Assembly: GCA_905221605.1 (NCBI GenBank)
Contig: CAJNDS010000724.1
Coordinates: 528,501 to 592,500 of the forward strand
DNA: 64,000 nucleotides
Reading direction: 5' to 3'
DNA from: Symbiodinium natans
Taxonomy: Eukaryota; Sar; Dinophyceae; Suessiales; Symbiodiniaceae
In this document: positions 22,701 through 33,137 of the stretch, piece after piece
Layout of the letters: the number at the start of each line of letters is the position of its first letter
Numbering within the stretch: the stretch's first letter is position 1
Notes under the pieces: model-generated
Told to the model about the DNA's origin: nothing
What the model saw: the letters and a program-made list of their open reading frames with translations, nothing else
Databases searched by the model: none
Made by a program: the position numbers and the translations under genes

Positions 22701-24600
22701 TCTGGCGGACCAGGGGCCTCCGAAATTGCGCACCCTCAGCCCTAAACCCTCAACCCTAAACCCTGAACCCTGAACCCCAAACCCTAAACCCTAAACCCCA
22801 AACCCTAAACCCTAAACCCTATGACCCGAAAAACAATATTCGGAGGTGTCTGGGCAAGGCAGGGTTGGGTCCCAAGCTGAGGTCTTGGATCCCGCAACTG
22901 GCAAGTACAGCGAGGAGCCGGCGCATAGGGTTTAGGGTTTGGGGTTTGGGGTTTAGGGTTTAGGGTTTAGGGTCTAGCGTTTAGGGTTTAGGGTTTAGGG
23001 TTTTCGGAATTAGGGTTTAGGGTTTAGGCTTTAGGGTTTAGGGTTTAGGCTTTAGGGTTTAGGGTTTAGGGTTTAGGGTTTGGGGTTTGGGGATTCAGGG
23101 TGTTCCTTTAGGGGCTACTGGTTTCTTTGGGATGCTGATTCCCGGAATTCTCCCCATCAACGGATCCAGCCACGTACGGGCCCCTTAAGGTCTGTTCCAA
23201 ATGGGTTCCCGTCCTGAGGTAGGCTCCCGAAACCCCAAGCCCTAAACCCTAAGATGATGCAACAGGCCCTGCTTATTTAGAGTGTCTGAAGAGGGACCAT
23301 GAACAGCAGAACTGACCATGTACTGTGGCCTTCAGTCAAAATCAGGAGTTGGCGCTAGCACATGTGATGTGGACATCGGGTCTAGGGTTTAGGGGAGCCT
23401 CGGCTACCCTAGACAGCAGTGATGCCTAAACCGTAAACCCAAAACCCTAAACCCTGGTCAGCTGAACGTGGCCCCTGCAGAAAAAATATCCCGAGACCTA
23501 CAAGGGAGTCCCTATCGCGTCTTCTAAGGAGCTAGCTCTTCTGTTTGAGCAGGAAAACGCCGTACAGGGGTTAGAGTTAGGGGTTTTAGGGACCCTACAA
23601 GTAAGATAGAACAACTCCCCCCCCAGCCAACCCCATGAGATAGATCGGCATGCGTTCCGAGAGGTACTGTACCTGGTGCTTGGCACCCCAGACGCGCCGT
23701 GGTTCAGTCAGACATGAGACATCTGGCACAAGCCTGTGATCGATGCCGTCAGCTCCACACCGAACGGCCGTAGGCATGCTTTGATCCTCCTTGTGCCGCT
23801 TAACAACTCTCGAAACATGAAAGCGCCCAATACCTTGGAACTCGAACAACCCAAACTCAAGCACTGTTACCAGAAGAAGCATCCCGAATCCCTCAACCCT
23901 GAGTAGCCCCTCATTCCCTTGTTTACAGTGTAGGTTCCCTTCTAAACCCACAATTTAACCAAGAAAGGGTGCCCTTTGTTATTCCTATAGGTCCCAAGTT
24001 ACTCTTTGGTCCCTAAGCCCTAAACCCTAAACCTTAAACCCTAAACCCTAAACCCTAAACCCCAAACCTTATTTCCAGATCCTTGTGGGCAGGAGCTCAC
24101 GCCATCCTACGGAAGGAGCGCTGCGTGTTTGGGGTGTAAAGTTTAGGGTTAGGGTTGAGGGTTTAGGGTTTAGGGTTTAGGGTTTGGGGTTTGGGGTTTG
24201 GGGTTTGGGGTTTGGGGTTTGGGGTTTGGGGTTTAGAGTCTAGGGTTTAGGGTTTAGGGTTTAGGGCTTTGGAATTAGGGTTTAGGGTTTAGGGTTTAGG
24301 GTTGGTATGGGTTGTCAGGGCTTGGTGATAGTACATAGAGTTTTCTTGCGCATTGGCTGTCCGAAGAGTCATCTCTCAAACTCTTTTTGCGAAACAACCC
24401 ACCCCCCCCCCCGCCCCTCCCGAAACCCGAATTCCTGAACCCTAAGCCCTAAACCCCAAACCCTAAACCCTAAACCACAAACCCTAAACCCCACACTCTA
24501 AACCCCAAACCCTAAACCCCAAACCCCAAACCCTAAATGGGCCCCCTCAAGGACTGACTTGCGGACTTTCTTGACGGAGGCCCTTGAGGAGCCAAGTCCA
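19794..24600 (+). CDS. DVR: Divinyl chlorophyllide a 8-vinyl-reductase, second block of exons
   Basis: Continues the frame of the exon ending at 11658: CCCG|GC becomes the Gly of GGPGKAM. Exons: 19794-19851 (KAMSFKEQGELLFSLTKR), 20484-20538 (KDPNFICVPYGVFDFVQG), 22068-22102 (ILDFIAGLFPS), 22512-22569 (DLAEYGRIGRYYAEQSML), 22882-22920 (VLDPATGKYSEEP), 24093-24115 (ELTPSYG), 24552-24600 (TDLRTFLTEALEEPSP). They match the C-terminal half of plant DVR in order (IGRYYA, DPxTGxYSEE, TPSYG). Donors are GC at 20539, 22570 and 22921, GT at 19852 and 22103, and apparently GA at 24116. The final few codons are not assigned; candidates lie at 24880-24960. A very short final exon, or a stop just after 24600, are both possible. 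Confidence 0.92.
20756..20944. repeat. TTTAGGG array
   Basis: Long heptamer run in the DVR intron 20539-22067, preceded by TTAGGGC variants (20705-20755). Confidence 0.9.
21453..21535. mobile_element. Inverted-repeat element, family G copy
   Basis: Left end TTGCTTAGGAACCCCGGAAA, right end TTCTTTTGGGGTTCTTAAT, AT-rich interior containing ATATTCCTTATAA. Intronic in DVR. Confidence 0.6.
22380..22493. mobile_element. Inverted-repeat element, family G copy
   Basis: Left end TTTGCTTAAGAAACCCCCAA, right end TTGGGTGGTTCTTAAGCAAA. It forms the 3' part of the DVR intron that ends at 22511. Confidence 0.7.
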
Positions 24601-25469
24601 GGTTTAGGGTTTTAGGGTTTAGGGTTTAGTGTTTAGGGTTTAGGGTTTAGGGTTTAGGGTGTAGGGTTTAGATTTTAGGGCTTCTGGGTTCAAGGTTCGG
24701 GTTTAGGGTTTAGGGGCTAGGGGGGTCAGATGGCTTCGGGCTTGGGGGGTGTAGGGGTTATGGGGGTCTGGGCGTGAAGGTTAGGATGATAGTAGGGGCG
24801 GCCTAGGTATTGTGATCCTTAAGTCAGGGTTTAGGGTTTAGGGGTTTAGGGTTTAGGGTTTAGGGAATAGGGTTTAGGGCTTGCGTTGGGTGAACATGTC
24901 GTGAGCCTCGGCCAGCTCAGGTTGCAGGATTTTGGTTAGACTTCAGCAGCCGGCTGCAGCATGTATGTCTTCTCAGCCAGTCCAAACGCCTCAAGCACTG
25001 TTCGAAACAACTTCGTTCACTAACCCTGACGCGTCATGATTTCAAGAGTTCCGTCTGACATCCGTCTAGAAATGCCCCACCCAACAACACAAGAAAGCCC
25101 CCGTCAACCCTAATTATGTCCAATCCCGAAGCTCTAGCCCCCAAACCCCAAGCCCGAATCCCTACATACCCTGTAAAGCCCTATAAAGCCGAACAACCCT
25201 GAACCCTAAACCCCCTAATGCCCAAAAACCCTCTAAACCCTAAACCCCGTAAGCCCTCAACGCTCAACCCTCCTAAACCCTAAACCCTAAACCCTAAATT
25301 TCAGGCCTAGCGGCACGGGCCGGCCCCTGCCCCCCAAAGCACGAAACCTTGAACCTTGGCACTGTCTTCTCTTTCCCGTGTCTTTGTCCTCTCCTTCTCT
25401 CTGTCTCTCTTTCTCCTGCCTTCGCCCCCCCTCCCTCCCCCACCCCCCCCCCGCGCGCCGGCGCGCGCG
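24601..25469. repeat. Arrays after the DVR gene
   Basis: TTTAGGG-rich 24603-24870 and CCCTAAA-rich 25200-25300 flank a non-repetitive island at 24880-25130. 25355-25440 is a CT-rich low-complexity tract followed by a GC dinucleotide run (25452-25482). No gene recognised apart from a possible last DVR exon near 24880-24960. Confidence 0.55.
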
Positions 25470-26830
25470 CGCGCGCGCGCGCACCCGCATCAGGAGCATC
25501 AGTGGGGTTGGTTTGGGGGCCTTAAAAGCATTCTATGCATGCGTTTTGCCTTCGAAAAACCTTCAGAAAACGCTGTAAACACGTGTTTTTGGGCTTGGGA
25601 AGCCTTTTGGGACCCAGGAAAGGGAGCATCATGAGCATCAGCGGCCTCCCCCAGGCCATCCAAAACCCCCTTAAACACGCCGATTGTATGTGCTTGAACG
25701 CTTGCGTGCCCACGAAACCCCCAAAAGCAAGACCCCGAATGCCCTTAAGGGCATTCGGGGTCCTGCTGTTCGGGTGTTTTGTAGGCACGAAGCCGTTCGA
25801 GCGTTTAAAATGAGCGATTTTAGGGGCGTTTTTACGTGGACCCACAAAACACTCGGTATTTACGAGGTTTTCTGCTGTTGGACCCCCCCCCCCAAAACGA
25901 GCATCATGAGCATCAGCTGGGTCTCTGGGCCGTCGGCCCCGGAGGCCCACGAAGCTCATGAGAAACGATGGCTCGATGATGCGCCCGACCCCCGCGCATC
26001 AGCAGACCCCCCCCCGGACGTGGGTTTCGATGATGCGCACTTTGGGGGCGGGTCAAGGGCAACAGGGGTGGGGGTCAGAGGCACGCGTGAAAAACCTCAT
26101 AAAAGCACGGTATTTACGGTGATTTCAGCGTTTTTCAGCGTTTTTTATTGCCTTGGGGCCGCAGGCCAGGGCTGCTGATGCTCATGATGCTCGCCTGGTT
26201 TTGGGCTTCCGGTACCCCCCCCAAACCTTGAAAAACGTGGTTTCGGCCCGGCGCGCGCCCCATGTGAAAAGCTAGGGCCGATGATGCGCGCCCGTGAGGG
26301 TTTAATGGGGTGCTGCGGGTGTTTTGTGGCCTCCGTTTTTCGTAAAAACCCATGGTTTTTACGAGGTTTTCGTGCTTTTCGCACCACCGCGTGTTGCGTC
26401 CCCTTGGATGCCGTTTTGGAGGCTTCCCGAAGGGCCCCGCGCGAATTTGAAGCAATTTTGGGCGGGGTCGGCGGCTCGGGCGCTCGCCCCTTAAAGCTAG
26501 CGCTTTAGTGCGATGCGGGCTCCGCCCTGGACCACGGGCGGTGTGGGGGCCGGATTTAAGAGCCTCCGGCTCAACCCGCCGACCCCGCTGGAGCATAGTT
26601 GAGAGGTCTAAACCCGCTCGCATGGTTCGAAGACTCATCCCAGCCTGCTCTGTGAAACGTTTGGGGGGGGGGTAGGGGGGCGCACCAAGCCAAAAAGACG
26701 GGTGATTTTGCTGAGGGTGCCCCTACCCCCCTGTGCTGAACCGCCTGTTTATGCGGTGCAGGTGGCGCGGTCCGCCACGAAAAAATTGTGCACCGACCCC
26801 CCCTACCCCCCCCCCCGTTAGGTTTTCATC
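25470..26830. repeat. GC-rich block with repeated CATCATGAGCATCAG motif
   Basis: The block has almost no telomere heptamer. It carries GCATCATGAGCATCAG at 25626 and 25900, a partial copy at 25491 and an inverted copy at 26173-26191 (CTGATGCTCATGATGCTC). It also has GATGATGCGC repeats, several poly-C or poly-G runs and a near-palindrome at 25733-25760. Open frames on both strands (up to 167 codons) share no recognisable domain and arise from GC richness. It may be a degenerate non-autonomous transposon. Confidence 0.55.
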
Positions 26831-27280
26831 TCCTCAAACCCATCCAACACGCCGCCAGGGTCGGCGGACCCTAAACCCTAAACCCTAAACCCTAAGCCCT
26901 AAACCCAGGAGGGCAGCACGAAGCTCGAGTCGCAGAAGCTCGGCGCACAAGGCGCCTCCGCCAAACTAAGGGCAGTGTAGGGTTCAGGGTTTGGGGTTTG
27001 GGGTTTAGGATTTAGGGTTAAGGGTTCAGGGTTTGGTTTAGGGTCTTGGGTCTTGGGTTTAGGCCCTGGGGCTTTGGCGGAGAGCATTTGCCAGGGCCGT
27101 ATGCGGAGGTTATTCAAAAGGGTATGCTAGGTTATCTTGGTAGCCCTAAGCCCTAAACCCTAAATCCTTTTAGGATTTAGGGTTTAGGGCACAATGAATC
27201 CCGGTCATGATTATGGTTTTATAGGTTGTTGAAGTGGGATGTCGATGCGGGTAGCGTGCTTGATGAATCTGCGTTCCTAA
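26831..27280. repeat. Arrays with one exon-like island
   Basis: CCCTAAA to 26900, then an island (26908-26965) with open frame EGSTKLESQKLGAQGASAK after CAG, then TTTAGGG variants 26975-27070. Product unknown. Confidence 0.4.
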
Positions 27281-27581
27281 AGGGGCGGCGCGAGCAGTGA
27301 ACAAGGTCGGAGTCAACATTCTTACCAGTACATGTACCGCTACTCTTATTCCTTCGTTCCCGACGAGCCAACATTCGACGGCAAACGTGAGCCAGTGTCG
27401 ACGCATGAGCTGCCCTACACCCTAAACCCTAAGCCCCAAACCCCAAACCCCAAACAGCCCCAAACCCCAAACCCTAAACGCGTGAGCGTGGCGCATTCAA
27501 AATCTCCAACAAACTTTCCTCAACCATGCCCACGAGCGCCAATGGATTAAGCTCGCCGACGGCGGCCAACATGTCGTGTTG
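27281..27581 (+). CDS. Possible carboxylesterase-like exon pair
   Basis: The plus frame 27281-27418 reads through YQYMYRYSYSFVPDEPTF and ends with THELPYTL. After a CCCCAAA-type intron, the exon 27537-27581 reads RQWIKLADGGQHVVL. In type-B carboxylesterases a Y-x-Y-R-[FY] strand is followed by HGxELPYVF, and the next segment contains W plus a short strand near the C-terminus, so both pieces fit in order. The catalytic Ser (GESAGG) and the other exons were not seen. Assignment tentative; a fragment is possible. Confidence 0.35.
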
Positions 27582-28321
27582 CACATGATTACCGGGCTTT
27601 GTGTGGTTTAGGGTATTAGGGACTCTATTCACCTACAGTTTCGTAGGTACTAGCCCTTAGTTAGTAGGTAGAACCCATAAAATCATAAAACTGACCCGGC
27701 ATGTGTCCGGTGGGGAGTTGGGAGACGGGGGAGCCTGCACTGCAAGATCGCAAGTAAGGCGTTCGCGGTTAGGGTACCGGGTACTTGCGCACAGACAATG
27801 ACGAAAGAGCACCGACTTTGTATTGGGTGTAGGGTTTAGGGTTGAATTGGGGTTCAGAATATGTTGGACTTGCCTGTGTTTCCTGACTGCGGAGAGGCAA
27901 ACTTTGCCTTTTCATCATCCCAATGAACCTAAACCTTAAACCCTAAACCCTAGACCCTAGACCCTAAACCCTAAACCCTAAACCCTAAACCCTAAACCCT
28001 AAACCCATAATTAATTCTTGCTGGAATTTGGCGGCTTGACTATGTCAAAGGCGCTGCCGAGGTGAACGGTCTTTCAAACTACAGGGTTTTTTTTGTCAAA
28101 TTAAGGACTTTAAAACCCTGAACCCTAAACCCTAAACCCTAAACCCTAAACCCTAAACCCTAAACCCTAAACCCTAAACCCTAAACCCTTCGAGTGTCAG
28201 CGTTTGTGGCTGCCAGGGTTGTTATGACAAAAAACATGGAGCCAGCACACAAGGAACTGTTGTAGGGTTCATGAGTGGTATTTCTTCTCAACGAGTCCAA
28301 AACTAGGGATTGAAGAAATCC

Positions 28322-28431
28322 TTTGTGGTGCTTTACTGTAACTTTAGATCCTTAGCCTTTTTGGGTTTATTGGGTTTCTTAATAAGGCAGCTAAAATTTA
28401 AATTATTAGCTACCCTCCTAAGTGCAGCCAA
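28322..28431 (+). mobile_element. Family B element, copy 1
   Basis: About 110 bp. Starts TTTGTGGTGCTTTACTGTAA and ends CTAAGTGCAGCCAAG. Interior: CTTTAGATCCTTA, a TTTTTGGGTTTATTGGGTTT tract and AAGGCAGCTAAAA. Four more copies, all in the same orientation, at 50782, 51406, 59636 and 60697. Confidence 0.9.
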
Positions 28432-30349
28432 GAATCCTGAACCCTCAACGGGTTTTTAGGGCTTAGGGTTTGCGCGAGGCTTGGGTGAGCGCATTGGCGT
28501 GACGGACTGAGTGGTCCGCTACTTGTCACCTTGATGATCGTCTCGGAGGTCAATGGTTTGGGTTTCAGGGCTTAAGGTGGGTTAAAGTTGCCCATGAGAT
28601 CCTATTCGACGGCCACCCTCAACGACCCCTACAAGGTCCAAATGTGTCTCGGGGTTCAGGGCACCCTAAACCCTAAACCCTAAACCCTAAACCCTAAACC
28701 CTAACCCTAAGCCCTAAACCCTAAACCCGAAACCCTAAACCCTAAACCCTAAACCTTATTTCAGGCACGGGCTCTTCAGCAAGTCATGGTCCAGGGTTGT
28801 TCGATGTCTTGGGTGGCGACTGCGAAGTTTCGGTGACGGGTTTAGGATATAGGGTGTCGGTTTTGGGGTTTAGGGCATTTCGGGGTTTGTAGAGACCGTG
28901 AAGCTTCGTACTTGGAGTTCCATGGGCAGCTATAAGTGCAGTAAGTCATAAGTAGGGCAACTGCCGTAGCCCTAATTGAGGTACATCTGGCCCTAGCAAC
29001 CCTAAACCGTAAACCCTAAACCCTAAACTCTAAACTGTAAACTCTAAACTCTAAACTCTAAACCCGACCCTAAACCCAGATTTTCTAAACCCTAAAGGCC
29101 CTATAGACGTGTCTACGCATGAACCTTCAAGCAGGGTTTTGGCGAGCTCCAGCAGCTCAGCTTCGGCTGACTGCTGCGAAGCGCGTCCCGGCCGAAGCCT
29201 TGCCGTCCAGCTCGCCGCTGTGCTCATGCAGGGTTTAGGGTTTAGGGTTTAGGGTTTAGGGCTTAGGGTCTAGGGATTAGGGTTTAGGGTTTAGGGTTTA
29301 GGGCTGTGTTCGGTTGTAGGGTTTGGGGGTCAGTAGAGCGAAGAGGGGGTTGCAAATTAGGATCCTGTTTCTGCTCCGGGATCCATTTGTCAGGGCCCTC
29401 TTCTTAAAAACCTATCTACAACGGGCGCGGGTATGTTTGACTTGGTCGCCCCGTGGTACTCTTTTCTCTCTTTTGTGGTTCAAGGTTCCCTTATGAAAGT
29501 AGCCAACCAAAAGAAGGCGTGCCCTTACTATCAGATTGCCCTAAACCCTAAACCCTAAACCCCAAACCCTAACCCTAAACCCTAAACCCTAAACCCTAAA
29601 TCCTACCAAGTTGTGCTATCCCACGTAAAGAGGTTGAGGCACCCTAAATCCTGGAACCTTATACCCCAAAACCGTGTTAAGGTCACGGGGACTCCTGAGC
29701 CCTAGGGGCTGTTTAGGGTTTAGGGTTTAGGGTTTAGGGTTTAGGGGTTTAGGGCTTAGGGTTTTGGGTTTAGGGGCTTCGCACGCCGGGACAGATTTTT
29801 TGCTACATCCCCCGCGCGACCGAAGCACAACGTGGGTCTGCAGAGCGGGCGGAAAAATCCGTTGCTCCTTGTATGTGCTCAGGGTTTTCCCGCATCCAGT
29901 ACCAGTGCATCAGGCTCGCCTTTAACCCTAAACCCTAAACCCTGAACAGGGCCCGCCTGGTCAAAATAGGCAAGTGCTCTACCTTGCAAAACTTCATAAG
30001 GCGTACTTGCATACTGTAGGCACTGTAGGAGCCTTAAGAATGACAACAGGCTTTTGGGAGGTTGTTATAGCATAATCATACAGGGGCCATCAGGGAACAT
30101 GATTCGCAATTACTCCCACCCCTCATATGAAGTCCAACATGCCACAGCAACGCGAACATGGGATGGTGACTGCCTTTTGCTTTACAGCCTGGTTGGGCCG
30201 CCTAGGGTTTAGGGTTTAGGGTTTAGGGTTTAGGGTTTAGGGGTTTGAGATGTGGGTGCTCAGGGGTGGGGGGCTCGCCGGGTGCAAGGCGGAAACCCTG
30301 AAACCCTGAGCCCCTAAACCCCAAAAAACCCCTGTTGGTATAAGGGACC

Positions 30350-30541
30350 CGAAACCCTAAACCCTAAACCCTAAACCCTAAACCCTAAACCCTAAACCCT
30401 AAACCCTAAACCCTAAACCCTAAACCCTAAACCCTAAACCCCTAAACCCCTAAACACCTAAACCCTAAACCCTAAACCCTAAACCCTAAACCCTAAACCC
30501 TAAACCCTAAACCCTAAACCCTAAACCCTAAACCCTAAACC
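30350..30541. repeat. CCCTAAA array
   Basis: About 27 heptamers, interrupted only near 30440-30460 by CCCCTAAA and CACCTAAA variants. Confidence 0.9.
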
Positions 30542-31218
30542 CAGACCCCTAAACCCTTAAAGGCCTTAAACCCCTTAAATGCAAACGCTTTCCCACAGCT
30601 TTGAGGGCTTCTTTCAGGGCTTAGGGCAGGGTTTAGGGTTTTGGGTTTGGGGTACTCCAATCCCCAAACTCCAAACCCCAAACCCCAAACCCCAAGCCCG
30701 AAACCCTAAACCCTAAACCCTAGACCCTAAACCCTAAACCCTAGACCCTAAACCCTAAACCCATCCCCTTCGCAGGTGCGCAGCGGAGACCCCGGCACTT
30801 GCCGGTGACTCTACTGCCCTGGCGCGAGCGAGGCGGGTGACTTTGGCTGGGTTTAGGGTTCAGGGTTCCGGGTTTAGGGTTTAGGGTTTAGGGTTTAGGG
30901 GGGTTTAGGGTTCAGGGTTCAGGGTTCAGGGTTCAGGGTTTAGGGTTTAGGGTTTAGGGTTTAGGGTTATAGGGTTATAGGGTTATAGGGTTTAGGGTTT
31001 AGGGTTTAGGGTTTCAGGGTTATAGGGTTATAGGGTTATAGGGTTTAGGGTTTAGGGTTTAGGGTTTAGGGTTGATTGATGTAGGGTTGAATGGTTTAGG
31101 GTATAGGGTTTCGGCTTTGCGTCATGTATAGGGTGTACAGGGTCTATGCCCATCCGTGTCGCGGAGGTGCAGGCAGGCTTCGCAACTCCTGCACGTACTT
31201 GGCTGACCTCGCCCACGC

Positions 31219-31490
31219 AACCCTAAACCCTAAACCCTAAACCCTAAACCCTAAACCCTAAACCCTAAACCCTAAACCCTAAACCCTAAACCCTAAACCC
31301 TAAACCCTAAACCCTAAACCCTAAACCCTAAACCCTAAACCCTAAACCCTAAACCCTAAACCCTAAACCCTAAACCCTAAACCCTAAACCCTAAACCCTA
31401 AACCCTAAACCCTAAACCCTAAACCCTAAACCCTAAACCCTAAACCCTAAACCCTAAACCCTAAACCCTAAACCCTAAACCCTAAACCCT
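31219..31490. repeat. Longest perfect CCCTAAA array
   Basis: About 39 consecutive perfect heptamers, followed by degenerate units. No chromosome end is implied, since genes continue on both sides. Confidence 0.95.
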
Positions 31491-31571
31491 TACCCTACCC
31501 TCAACCCTAAAGCCTAAACCCTAAACCCCCCATCACAAAACTGATCCGGCCCTCTCGGCTGCGAGGCAGTG

Positions 31572-31817
31572 CTTGGAGGTCCATGGGTACTTATAAGCCC
31601 CAATTATAAGTCTACTTATAACCTACTTAGGGGACGTAGGGGACTGATAAGTGTAGTGATAATTGGGGTTATAAGTACAGGGTGGGGCCCCCTTACTATA
31701 CTAACTGTAGTTAAGGGACTTATAACCTAACTTAGGGTCCTTATAACCCAATTTAGGGCCCTCATAACTCTACTTATAACTAGGGGGCCCCACCCTGTAC
31801 CCATGAACCTCCCAGTA
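31572..31817. mobile_element. Inverted-repeat element, family A copy 5
   Basis: Left end CTTGGAGGTCCATGGGTACT, right end GTACCCATGAACCTCCCAGT. The interior contains a second, nested inverted repeat around the string GGTGGGGCCCCC (31681-31692) and its partner GGGGGCCCCACC (31785-31796). Confidence 0.8.
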
Positions 31818-32832
31818 TCAGGCAATTTTGCAAAGAGTCCGTGCCGCCGTGGGCGGCGGCGTCCCCTCGGGTGGAAGTGAAAGAGGGTTTAGGGTTTAGG
31901 GTTTAGGGTTTAGGGTTTAGGGTTTAGGGTTTAGGGTTTAGAGCGTCCCAAGAAGCCTCATAGCCCCGAGAGTCGTCAGAGGGCTCTTTCGGGGCGGGTA
32001 AGTCTGCAGTCTGGTGCGCGTCCGCAAATCCCACCCCTAAAACCTAAACCCTAAACCCTAAACCCTAAACCCTAAACCCTAAACCCTAAACCCTAAACCC
32101 TAAACCCTAAAGCCTAAAGCCCTAACCCTAGCCCCATCGCCCTTCACCTCCCAGGAGTCGCGTGTCCCGACTGCGCTCCGAACTGCAGCGCGAGGCCTGG
32201 GGTTAGTTGGGCTTTTGATGGCTTAGCGTTTAGGGTTTAGGGTTTAGGGTTTAGGGCTTAGGGCTTAGGGTTTAGGGTTTAGGGTAGGATAAGGGATAGG
32301 GGGTTAGGGTAGAGTTTTCCCGGTTCAGGTTGCAGCGCTCGGTGTCTGTTCGACCCTTCTTCCTCCTAGCATGCACTTGGGGATTCAGGGTTTAGGGTTG
32401 AGGATTGCGGGGTTTGGGTTCGGTTAGGGCGGTTAGGGCTATGTGTCTTCCACAAACGCATGGTTGCACAGCCCGTGCGACTTGGGTTTAGGGTTGAGGG
32501 TTTAGGGTTTCGGGTTGATAGGGTTACTGACGTTAAGTTTCTACAGCGGTGCGTTGATGGTGTTTTTTGTTGCTGTAAACCCTAAACCCTAAACCCCAAA
32601 CCCTAAACCCTAAAACCCTAAAACCCTAACACCCTAAAACCCTAAACCCTAAACCCTAAACCCTAAAACCCTAAACCCTAATGGAAAGAGGGGGATAGTA
32701 GGGAACTAAACCATGAACCCGAATAGCCCTTCCACCGGCCGTTCTGGAGACTGAGGGCATGATCCGGATTAGGGTTGAGGAATACTTGTATGGGGGTTTA
32801 GGGTTTCGGGTTTAGGGTTTAGGGTTTGGGGT

Positions 32833-32871
<39 letters not shown>

Positions 32872-32884
32872 GGTTCAAGGATAC

Positions 32885-32995
32885 TTATATGGGGTTTCCG
32901 AAATCAGGGGTACCTAATTGGGGCTCTTCTGAAAGGGGAATCCTCTTTGGGGATCTATATGGGGGGGGCCCTATTCTCATAAACCCCCGTACGTA
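32885..32995. mobile_element. Family H element, copy 1
   Basis: Shares TATGGGGTTTCCGAAAT, GGGGTACC, GGGGATC and GGGCCC...TCAT.AA with 43872-43980. It lies just upstream of the RCC1 gene, so the open frame that extends the gene upstream to 32889 is repeat-derived. Confidence 0.55.
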
Positions 32996-33137
32996 CATCT
33001 ATGTTTGTTTGTGCATGTGCATCCATATGACCATCTGTGTGTGCTTCGACTCGAGCCTGTTAGCCCACTTCAGAGTCGGCCCAGTTTGGGGGCCAGGCGT
33101 ACGGCTGGGAAGCCACGAGCTGCCTCCCGACGCCGCC

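Larger units (their letters stand above)
27582..32880. repeat. Array-dominated stretch with scattered exon-like islands
   Basis: Contains very long heptamer arrays (28105-28190, 30350-30541, 31219-31490), family A (31572-31817) and family B (28322-28431) elements, and variants such as TTATAGGG (30965-31045). Islands with AG in front and an open plus frame: 28599-28655 (STATLNDPYKVQMCLG), 30781-30835 (AAETPALAGDSTALARARR), 31840-31885 (SVPPWAAASPRVEVKEG) and 32146-32195 (SRVSRLRSELQREAWG). They could belong to one or more plus-strand genes; no family recognised. Confidence 0.5.

Noticed and set aside
25522-26638. Overlapping ORFs of 80-167 codons on both strands
   Set aside because: They coincide with GC-rich repeats, overlap each other in several frames and show no recognisable motif.
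32889-33137. N-terminal extension of the RCC1 protein
   Set aside because: It passes through a family H repeat. The ubiquitin-like domain begins directly after ATG 33138, which has good context.
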